DNA of 36,989 bases from positions 1 to 36,989 of the IMG/VR virus record IMGVR_UViG_3300046804_003087. The stretch is one strand, 5' to 3'. The DNA comes from a virus. Position 1 is the stretch's first letter; the number at the start of each line of letters is the position of its first letter. Shown here piece after piece: positions 31,856-36,989 of the stretch. Position numbers and translations under genes: made by a program. The notes under the pieces are model-generated. The model made no database searches. It had not been told where the DNA came from and saw only the letters and a program-made list of their open reading frames with translations.

Positions 31856-32011
31856 ATGCAATACTTGGAAATGTTCGATGAAGATTTCATTGACCCGATT
31901 GACAAGTGGATTGAGGAAAACAATGCCGATATTAAGAAAGTAAAGTCGGTATCGTATAGTAAGGTAAAACAATTATTGGAAAAAGATTATGTTGATGAAG
32001 ACGTTGAATAA
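31856..32011 (+). CDS. Very small acidic protein (51 aa)
   Basis: ATG 31856 lies behind AAAGGACAACAAA and directly under a near-consensus promoter, which argues for a real gene despite its size. The product is acidic and helical (MQYLEMFDEDFIDPIDKWIE, then KVKQLLEKDYVDEDVE). Its 3' end overlaps the next gene by 23 bases in another frame. Function unknown. Confidence 0.6.
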   Translation: MQYLEMFDEDFIDPIDKWIEENNADIKKVKSVSYSKVKQLLEKDYVDEDVE

Positions 32012-32180
32012 CAAAGACTCATTCTTTCGTCAATTACTATTGATAATTGGCTTTACTGTACAAACATTATTTTTGTTGACTATTATTTCAAACTTTGGAT
32101 GGACACACGTTCTATCATATTCGATTTACATTATGACTGCCGTTGTCTATTTCATATTTTATTATCTCTGGAAACAATAA
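31989..32180 (+). CDS. Small two-helix membrane protein
   Basis: 63 residues from ATG 31989 (ATG 31995 is an alternative). Two hydrophobic segments: FFRQLLLIIGFTVQTLFLLT (~12-31) and YSIYIMTAVVYFIFYYLW (~44-61). It overlaps the preceding acidic gene by 23 bases, a compact arrangement similar to the membrane protein at 23853. Candidate for a membrane effector (holin-like, exclusion), with no specific evidence. Confidence 0.6.
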   Translation: MLMKTLNNKDSFFRQLLLIIGFTVQTLFLLTIISNFGWTHVLSYSIYIMTAVVYFIFYYLWKQ

Positions 32181-32199
32181 TCGGATAAACCGATTTTTT
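32179..32199 (+). terminator. Terminator hairpin
   Basis: AATCGG (32179-32184) pairs with CCGATT (32190-32195) around ATAAA, followed by T residues to 32199. It overlaps the preceding stop codon. Confidence 0.7.
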
Positions 32200-32238
32200 A
32201 TAACCCCCATTTATTATTTATTTTTTATAGGTATTTTT

Positions 32239-32526
32239 ATGATTACTGTTGATGCTGCTGGTCGTATTCGTCTTTCTCGTGAAGCTTCTCGTGGTGCAGG
32301 ATTCCGTCCTGGCCAAAAGATTGCTGTTGTTGCTGAAGGACAAAACTCGTTCCGTATTCAATCTTCCGCTAAGACCCCGAAGTCAACTGACTCGGCTCGT
32401 TATTCGGTTGAACAAGATGGCCGTATTCGCGTGAACCGCGTTGCTGTCCGTGAACTTGGTGTTAAGGGACGCCGCAAGAATATGTCAGCTGACGTTCGTA
32501 AGGGTAGTATCGTTGTAACTATGTAA
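32239..32526 (+). CDS. Double AbrB/MazE-like DNA-binding protein
   Basis: 95 residues from ATG 32239. Two similar halves: ITVDAAGRIRLSREASRGAG followed by FRPGQKIAVVAE, and YSVEQDGRIRVNRVAVRELG followed by VKGRRKN...KGSIVVT. Each matches the swapped-hairpin AbrB pattern (V...GRIR...REL...G). AbrB-type proteins bind DNA as dimers; a tandem copy in one chain could form the fold alone. Very basic. The codons are strongly biased to CGT, GCT and GTT, unlike the A/T-rich neighbours, which suggests high expression. It is isolated between two terminators. Possible roles are transcription regulator or nucleoid-like protein. Confidence 0.65.
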   Translation: MITVDAAGRIRLSREASRGAGFRPGQKIAVVAEGQNSFRIQSSAKTPKSTDSARYSVEQDGRIRVNRVAVRELGVKGRRKNMSADVRKGSIVVTM

Positions 32527-32557
32527 TAATAGTTTGTACGGTATCAACCCACAATCT

Positions 32558-32589
32558 TGGGGAGTTTCTAAAAAGAGACTCCCCATTTT
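32558..32589 (+). terminator. Rho-independent terminator
   Basis: 12-bp stem TGGGGAGTTTCT (32558-32569) with AGAGACTCCCCA (32574-32585), loop AAAA, then TTTT. One T-G pair. Confidence 0.9.
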
Positions 32590-32591
32590 AT

Positions 32592-32622
32592 TTGGAAATG
32601 TATCAGAAATTTCATATATTTA
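32592..32622 (+). promoter_or_regulatory. Promoter TTTGGAAATG, TTG-N20-TATATTTA
   Basis: TTGGAAATGTA at 32592 and TATATTTA at 32615, just after the terminator and 40 bases before the HNH gene. Confidence 0.75.
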
Positions 32623-32661
32623 TAACTGACTAAACTAATATGAATTTCATCAAAACACTAT

Positions 32662-33165
32662 ATGCAACAGAGTAAAAATGTTCTCGTTTTAGATCAATGG
32701 TATCAACCAGTTACACTAACAAGTGTCCGTAAAGCCATATCGCTTATATGGTTGGACAAAGTGGAACTAATAGAGAATTCAGAACAAGTTTTACGGTCTC
32801 CTTCAATGACTTTTAAACGTCCATTGATTATTCGTTTGAAACAAAAATTGAGAACAAAGGATTGGAGACGGGTTCAATTGAATCGTAAAAATCTATTCAA
32901 GAGGGATGACCATAAGTGTGTCTATTGTGGTTCAAATGAAAATCTAACCGTTGACCATGTTGTTCCAAGATGTTATGGTGGTAAAACAACATGGGATAAT
33001 GTTGTTACTGCCTGCCACAAGTGTAACAATAAGAAAGACAACAAAGCTCCTGAAGAAGTCGGTTTGTATTTAAGAGTAAAACCAAAACAACCACACCACT
33101 TACTTTTCATGGCACACAAAACAAAACTTCACGAAAAGTGGAAACCATATTTGTATATGGCATAA
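32662..33165 (+). CDS. HNH endonuclease (bacterial-type, zinc-binding)
   Basis: 167 residues. The first ~85 residues are a conserved lead-in (VLVLDQWYQPVTLTSVRKAI, then RPLIIRLKQK). The HNH domain follows: DDHKCVYCGSNENLTVDHVV, PRCYGGKTTWDNVVTACHKC and NNKKDNKAPEE, with two CxxC pairs for zinc and the catalytic His in VDHVV. This full-length type is widespread in bacteria and is not a typical mobile intron enzyme. In phages some HNH proteins help terminase cut DNA; here it is far from packaging genes, so the substrate is unknown. Confidence 0.85.
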   Translation: MQQSKNVLVLDQWYQPVTLTSVRKAISLIWLDKVELIENSEQVLRSPSMTFKRPLIIRLKQKLRTKDWRRVQLNRKNLFKRDDHKCVYCGSNENLTVDHVVPRCYGGKTTWDNVVTACHKCNNKKDNKAPEEVGLYLRVKPKQPHHLLFMAHKTKLHEKWKPYLYMA

Positions 33166-33181
33166 CTTATTAGTATATTAC
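33151..33181 (+). promoter_or_regulatory. Promoter TTG-N20-TATATTAC
   Basis: TTG at 33151 (inside the HNH 3' end) and TATATTAC at 33174, with the same N20 spacing but without the GGAAAT extension; 28 bases before the phosphoesterase start. Confidence 0.55.
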
Positions 33182-33208
33182 AGAATCACAAAACAGAAGG
33201 TTACGAAA

Positions 33209-33928
33209 ATGATTATCGCTATCGGTGATGTTCACGGAAAATTTGATCAACTCATTCTGAAGATACAAAATGTCTTGATGGGAAACACAGGTGTAAACTT
33301 TGTTCAACTCGGTGACTTCGGTCTTGGGTTTGGACACCCAAAGAATGAATGGAGTAAACTCAACGAACTGAATCAGATATTGTTGGATTCGGATTCTAAA
33401 TTATATGTTATTCGTGGGAATCACGATAACCCTGCCCTTTGGTATAAGGGAATTAGGTTTGAATTCTCCAATATTCAATTTGTTATAGATGATACGCTAC
33501 TCTTGATAGAAGACAAGTATTGTTATTTCGCTGGAGGTGCTATTTCAGTTGATAGGTCAAATAGACGGCAAGGTGTAGATTATTGGTCTGATGAGGGATA
33601 TGCTTCATTAGAATGGGTATTCGGTGGCCACGTTAATGGTGAATTTGATAGAATTGATTTTCTATTCACACATGATGTTTATCATCCATGTTCCCCATAC
33701 AGTATAAGCAATTCTCATATTGTAAATCATTTTGCAAAGGTTGATAAACGTTTGATACCAAGATTAATGGAGAGTCAAGAAGAAATGAAGATACTCTACT
33801 ATGATATTGTGAAGATAAGTCCAAACTTCACATGGTATCACGGACACTATCATGAATCACACGTAACAAATAATAACGAACAAATAACTCACTCTCTTTC
33901 GGAATTAGAATTTAAGGAAGTACGCTAA
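33209..33928 (+). CDS. Calcineurin-like metallophosphoesterase
   Basis: 239 residues. Metal-site motifs in order: AIGDVHGKFDQ (D-x-H), FVQLGDFGLGFG (GD), VIRGNHDNPA (GNHD), FLFTHDVYHP (H) and WYHGHYHESH (GHxH). All expected ligands are present, so it should be active. Substrates in this superfamily range from phosphoproteins and cyclic nucleotides to DNA ends. Phage homologues have been linked to DNA or RNA end processing and nucleotide signal hydrolysis; which applies here cannot be told. Confidence 0.85.
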   Translation: MIIAIGDVHGKFDQLILKIQNVLMGNTGVNFVQLGDFGLGFGHPKNEWSKLNELNQILLDSDSKLYVIRGNHDNPALWYKGIRFEFSNIQFVIDDTLLLIEDKYCYFAGGAISVDRSNRRQGVDYWSDEGYASLEWVFGGHVNGEFDRIDFLFTHDVYHPCSPYSISNSHIVNHFAKVDKRLIPRLMESQEEMKILYYDIVKISPNFTWYHGHYHESHVTNNNEQITHSLSELEFKEVR

Positions 33929-33954
33929 AATTTTACTGCTAATTGGTGTGGTCT

Positions 33955-33963
33955 TATATTTAT
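33955..33963 (+). promoter_or_regulatory. TATATTTAT motif before the HNH gene
   Basis: ATATTTAT core ending 4 bases before ATG 33968, the same close position as at the HNH gene 27944. Confidence 0.3.
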
Positions 33964-33967
33964 ATGT

Positions 33968-34687
33968 ATGAAAAGAGCAACAGAATCAAACATGGAAAGA
34001 TACTTGGAGTATGTGAACTTCATAAAAGAGTGTTCGAAGAAATCTTATTCTTCGGATTTGGTTTTACACAGACACCATATAGTTCCACGAAAATTGTGGG
34101 ATGATAAAGATATGTCTGTGAATGACCCTTCCAACCTAGTTCTATTATCGGTTGAAGACCATGTGATGGCCCATATCCTATATGCAAACGCATATGATTC
34201 AGATACAATAGAACATATAATGAATATGAGAAGTGCTCGCATACTGAATCGAAAATCAATACGTGATGTTCATACATTGAATAAAATAACAGAGACATAT
34301 GTTGGTAAAAAAAATCCGTTTTATGGAAAAAAACACAATGAAAAGACACGTCAAATTATCCGTGAATCCAACCGAAAGTTATTGACCGATGTCTCTTATG
34401 AAGAACGATATGGTCAGAACAGTTCGATAGAAAAAGAAAAGAGACGTGATGGAGTTCGTAGGAGTTGGGAGAATATGTCAGATGAACAGAAAGAACAGAG
34501 AAGAAAAAATATCTCAAAATCATTGGTGGGTAAAATGTCTGGTGGTAAAAATCCATTCGCAACACCGGTTATTGTAAATGGAATCCACTATGATAGTATA
34601 GCCGATGCCAGAAAAGAACTTGGAGTTAGTTCATACATACTAGAAAAACATTATGAAGTTATCAAATTAGAAAGGAAGAAGAAATGA
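33968..34687 (+). CDS. HNH homing endonuclease with NUMOD-like modules
   Basis: 239 residues. The HNH region is LHRHHIVPRKLWDDKDMS, then NLVLLSVEDHVMAHILYANA. NUMOD3-like modules follow (GKKNPFYGKKHNEKTRQIIR, and GKMSGGKNPF). The last ~35 residues (VNGIHYDSIADARKELGVSS) resemble the NUMOD1 helix-turn-helix used to read DNA. This is a typical free-standing homing endonuclease. Its stop overlaps the thioredoxin start (ATGA), so the two are translationally coupled. No ribosome site precedes it, and an ATATTTAT motif abuts the start. Confidence 0.8.
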   Translation: MKRATESNMERYLEYVNFIKECSKKSYSSDLVLHRHHIVPRKLWDDKDMSVNDPSNLVLLSVEDHVMAHILYANAYDSDTIEHIMNMRSARILNRKSIRDVHTLNKITETYVGKKNPFYGKKHNEKTRQIIRESNRKLLTDVSYEERYGQNSSIEKEKRRDGVRRSWENMSDEQKEQRRKNISKSLVGKMSGGKNPFATPVIVNGIHYDSIADARKELGVSSYILEKHYEVIKLERKKK

Positions 34688-34938
34688 CGATAATCAAACA
34701 CTACGGGGCAGAACAATGGTGTGCCCCGTGCAGAGCTCTAAAACCTGTAATCCAGGAAATTATATCACGAAATCCGTCGGTATCTTATCAATACATTGAT
34801 GTTGACCAAAACCAAGCAGACGCACAGGTAAATGGTATTCGTTCCATCCCTGTTGTAATCGTTCAAAAGAATGGAATCGAAACATCGCGTTTCGTTGGTA
34901 TTCAACCAAAAGCAGTTTACGAACAAGCAATAAAGTAA
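34684..34938 (+). CDS. Thioredoxin-like protein
   Basis: 84 residues, shorter than bacterial thioredoxin (~105). The active site is WCAPC (C13, C16), the cis-proline region is IRSIPVVIV (P56), and the end is FVGIQPKAVYEQAI. Thioredoxins reduce the C-terminal Cys pair of ribonucleotide reductase, and the class II RNR here keeps that pair, so partnership is likely. AAGGAAGAAG lies before the start, inside the HNH gene. Confidence 0.85.
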   Translation: MTIIKHYGAEQWCAPCRALKPVIQEIISRNPSVSYQYIDVDQNQADAQVNGIRSIPVVIVQKNGIETSRFVGIQPKAVYEQAIK

Positions 34939-34947
34939 GGAGTAAAA

Positions 34948-35430
34948 ATGAATAGTACAGTTCGCTGGACAACACCCGATGGTGTAAAATACGAAGTAGG
35001 TGGATATGATAACACGTTGAACGTAAGATTCAAGAAGTTACATCCCGATGCAATCAGACCAACATATGCAAAGGATGGTGATGCTGGTCTTGACTTAACC
35101 GCGATTTCAAAATCACACAATGATAAATTCATTCAATATGGAACTGGTATTGCCGTGGAAATACCAAAGGGATATGTTGGATTGATATTTCCACGTTCAT
35201 CTGTTTCAAAGTTGGAAGACTTTTATCTAAAGAATTCTGTTGGTGTAATTGATTCAGGTTATCGTGGTGAAATTATGCTAAGATTCAACAACTCAAACGA
35301 ATCGTATAAGGCAGGGGAAAAAGTTGGTCAACTTATCATTATACCATATCCAACTATTTATTTGGAAGAAGTTGATGATTTGTCTTCAACTGAACGCGGT
35401 GATGGTGGATTTGGTAGTACAGGAAATTAA
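34948..35430 (+). CDS. dut: dUTP pyrophosphatase (dUTPase)
   Basis: 160 residues; AAGGAGTAAAA precedes the ATG. All five trimeric dUTPase motifs are visible: DAGLDLTA, PRSSVS, GVIDSGYRGEI, GQLIIIPYP and the C-terminal RGDGGFGSTG. The first ~30 residues are an extra N-terminal stretch. It converts dUTP to dUMP, keeping uracil out of DNA and feeding thymidylate synthesis. It forms a nucleotide group with thioredoxin. Confidence 0.93.
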   Translation: MNSTVRWTTPDGVKYEVGGYDNTLNVRFKKLHPDAIRPTYAKDGDAGLDLTAISKSHNDKFIQYGTGIAVEIPKGYVGLIFPRSSVSKLEDFYLKNSVGVIDSGYRGEIMLRFNNSNESYKAGEKVGQLIIIPYPTIYLEEVDDLSSTERGDGGFGSTGN

Positions 35431-35446
35431 AAATTAGGAGAATTGA

Positions 35447-36178
35447 ATGACGAATATTTTTAGACGTATATTAGTTTTATCACTATTAACAGTATCTTTT
35501 GTATCGAGTTATGCACAACGAGGCGCCCATGAGAAATATGGTTTACCAGCAAAAACAAATGATGGTATTATCATCAAACGTGGCGAATTCATTTACTCGT
35601 TCAACAGAACAACAGGATTTTCAAATTGGGTTTTACACAGACTTGGTAAAGATGACTTTGGACCAGTTCCAAGATTTCATGGACCATTCTTCAAGGACTC
35701 ACTCCTTCCGATAGACCTACCACGTCCAACAAATACTGACTTTGAAAATTCAGGATTTGATAAAGGACACGCAGTTCGTTCAGAAGAAAGAACTTGTACG
35801 AATGAGGCAAACCGCCAAACATTTGTTATGTCAAACGTCTTTCCACAAACACCAGAATTAAATCGTGGTCCTTGGTTAGATTGTGAGAGATGGGTTGAGA
35901 AAATGTGTAAGGATTCTACTTATGAGTTTTGGATTGTAGTTGGACCAGTTTATGAAACAGGTAAGACGGTATATCTTAATAAGAAAAATAAAACCTTCCC
36001 CGTACCACAGTTTGTATTTAAAGTGATGATGGTAAAGAAACCAAACGGCTCAATCGAAAAGATTGCGGTTGTTATGCCAAACATCAATGGTATTCGCAAG
36101 TTAGATTGGAAAACATATATCGTTCCTCTTTCAAAGGTTGAGGAATTAACTGGTTATAAATTTTTCGTAAATCAATAA
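35447..36178 (+). CDS. Secreted DNA/RNA non-specific endonuclease (NUC1 type)
   Basis: 243 residues; TTAGGAGAATTGA precedes the ATG. Residues 1-24 form a Sec signal peptide (RRILVLSLLTVSFVSSYAQ, cut near AQ-R). The beta-beta-alpha-metal nuclease motif is DKGHAVRSEE (D105 to H108, in place of DRGH), followed by SNVFPQTPELNRGPWLDCE with N130 and N139 and by E151. Related enzymes degrade DNA and RNA. Export implies action in the periplasm or outside: clearing released DNA, nutrient salvage or attacking incoming rival phage DNA. Stop and next start overlap (TAATG). Confidence 0.85.
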   Translation: MTNIFRRILVLSLLTVSFVSSYAQRGAHEKYGLPAKTNDGIIIKRGEFIYSFNRTTGFSNWVLHRLGKDDFGPVPRFHGPFFKDSLLPIDLPRPTNTDFENSGFDKGHAVRSEERTCTNEANRQTFVMSNVFPQTPELNRGPWLDCERWVEKMCKDSTYEFWIVVGPVYETGKTVYLNKKNKTFPVPQFVFKVMMVKKPNGSIEKIAVVMPNINGIRKLDWKTYIVPLSKVEELTGYKFFVNQ

Positions 36179-36603
36179 TGAATAGAATAGATACAGAAAA
36201 CCTTGACAAGATGTTTCGGATTGCTAATTTGAATCGAAAAGATTTGCATGATGCTTTGATAGAAATGGGTCCTAAGTTTTTACACAATAAAAAAATGCGA
36301 GAAGAATACGATGTAAATAATCCAACTCGTAATTTTTGTTATGTTGTATCTGAGTTTGTTCTACATTACATAGCACCAAAAGGTTCAAAACCTTATGGAT
36401 TGAAAATAGATGGTGATGAATCATTACATCGTTTTATAAAGTGGCCAGACGGAACAATCGTCGATTTGACTTGTGATCAATTTTCAGATTACTCAAAGGT
36501 TGTTTATGAGAATGCAAAAGTATGCCCCTTTCTTCCTGTTAATGGAAAGTCACAACCTTCCAAAAGAGCAAAACATTTAGCAAAGTTACTTGGTTATGAA
36601 TGA
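36178..36603 (+). CDS. Conserved phage protein, possible papain-like Cys-His-Asp fold
   Basis: 141 residues, coupled to the nuclease by TAATG. RNFCYVVSEFVLHYIAP (C54) and ESLHRFIKWPDGTIVDLT (H84, D96) give Cys, His and Asp in the order of papain/NlpC-like hydrolases, and FLPVNGKSQPSKRAKHLAKL closes the protein. I recall related phage hypotheticals with the same HxFxxWPDGxxxDLT pattern. Activity is not established. It overlaps the next gene by 8 bases. Confidence 0.6.
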   Translation: MNRIDTENLDKMFRIANLNRKDLHDALIEMGPKFLHNKKMREEYDVNNPTRNFCYVVSEFVLHYIAPKGSKPYGLKIDGDESLHRFIKWPDGTIVDLTCDQFSDYSKVVYENAKVCPFLPVNGKSQPSKRAKHLAKLLGYE

Positions 36604-36989
36604 TTTTTTTGAATACGATGCACCGCCAGTCGAAACTAACTTACCGAATCCAATTGTTGAACGTCATGGCAGATTTTGGGTTGTAAGAGATGATTTACTT
36701 CCAGGTGGAACAAAGCGAAGATTCCTTTATAGGTTTCTAAGTGCACAACCAAACGTAAAAGAATGGGTTTATGCTTCGCCTCGTGTTGGATATGCACAAG
36801 TTGCTTTGGCTCATGTTACCAAAGATTTGGGTATAAAGGGGACAGTTGTTCTTCCAAAAGGGAAACACTTTCATTTAACAACTGAAGCAATTTCATTGGG
36901 TGCAAATATAATTGAAGTACCTATGGGATTCTTAACTCACATCCAACACGTTGCAAAAAAATACGTGGAAGAAACAGAGGGGTCTCAAC
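36596..36989 (+). CDS. PLP-dependent enzyme, ACC deaminase/D-cysteine desulfhydrase-like (3' end outside window)
   Basis: First 131 residues; the frame is open to the right edge. ATG 36596 overlaps the preceding gene. WVVRDDLLPGGTKRRFL contains the fold-type II PLP lysine (K40). VYASPRVGYAQVALAHVTKD aligns with the substrate/PLP-binding S-N-H..Q..A region, though the usual SNH is SPRVG here. GTVVLPKGKHF and ISLGANIIEVP follow the family layout. Known relatives deaminate ACC or D-cysteine. In a phage the substrate may differ; a base-modification role is a speculative option. Confidence 0.7.
   Translation, partial: MNDFFEYDAPPVETNLPNPIVERHGRFWVVRDDLLPGGTKRRFLYRFLSAQPNVKEWVYASPRVGYAQVALAHVTKDLGIKGTVVLPKGKHFHLTTEAISLGANIIEVPMGFLTHIQHVAKKYVEETEGSQ

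Overview
The window is part of the genome of a large tailed phage with a contractile, T4-like (myovirus) tail. All convincing genes lie on the + strand and are tightly packed and AT-rich. Many starts are preceded by GGAG-type ribosome binding sites. No integrase, repressor or host-like gene block is visible. The recurring promoter, TTG-N20-TATATTTG-like, resembles the Bacteroidota -33/-7 promoter (TTTG / TAnnTTTG). The Shine-Dalgarno sites are unusual for core Bacteroidota. My inference is a host in Bacteroidota or a sister phylum (Rhodothermota, Ignavibacteriota or Chlorobiota) and a distant T4 relative; this cannot be proven from the window.

Layout. Positions 1-10367 are a tail and baseplate block: the end of a tape-measure protein, a 2059-residue repeat protein with a baseplate-like C-terminus, a LysM-type baseplate protein, a hub protein and a protein of unknown role. 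Positions 10373-13910 hold a short divergent family A DNA polymerase domain, small conserved phage proteins and a lipoprotein with LTPEQ motifs, ending in a terminator. Positions 14051-18458 are the replication core: gp32-like SSB, UvsX/RecA, a T4 RNase H-like 5' nuclease and a DnaB/gp41-like helicase. Positions 18513-24434 carry small proteins (including a tandem paralogue pair with a vestige of a third copy), a B12-dependent ribonucleotide reductase, a DUF5522-like protein and a small membrane protein.

Positions 24551-29003 hold ten tRNA genes in two clusters (Pro, a damaged Leu, Gly, Glu; then Met/Ile-CAU, Lys, Leu, Ile-UAU, Arg, Ser). They are mixed with a PD-(D/E)XK homing-type endonuclease, an HNH endonuclease that reads into a tRNA, a DNA ligase and a membrane/coiled-coil gene flanked by a perfect 17-bp inverted repeat. 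Positions 29135-36989 are accessory and nucleotide-metabolism genes: a nuclease-like/ParB-like fusion, a SWIM zinc-finger protein, a double AbrB-like protein, two more HNH proteins, a metallophosphoesterase, thioredoxin, dUTPase, a secreted non-specific nuclease, a possible Cys-His-Asp hydrolase and the start of a PLP-dependent enzyme.

Working together: UvsX, SSB, helicase, 5' nuclease, ligase and polymerase make up much of a replication/recombination machine. RNR, thioredoxin and dUTPase supply dNTPs. The tRNAs decode A/T-ending codons common in the tail genes. At least ten similarly spaced promoters, several with DnaA boxes just upstream, cover replication and accessory genes. A second motif (ATATTTAT) precedes tail, small-protein and endonuclease genes and may mark a different expression class.
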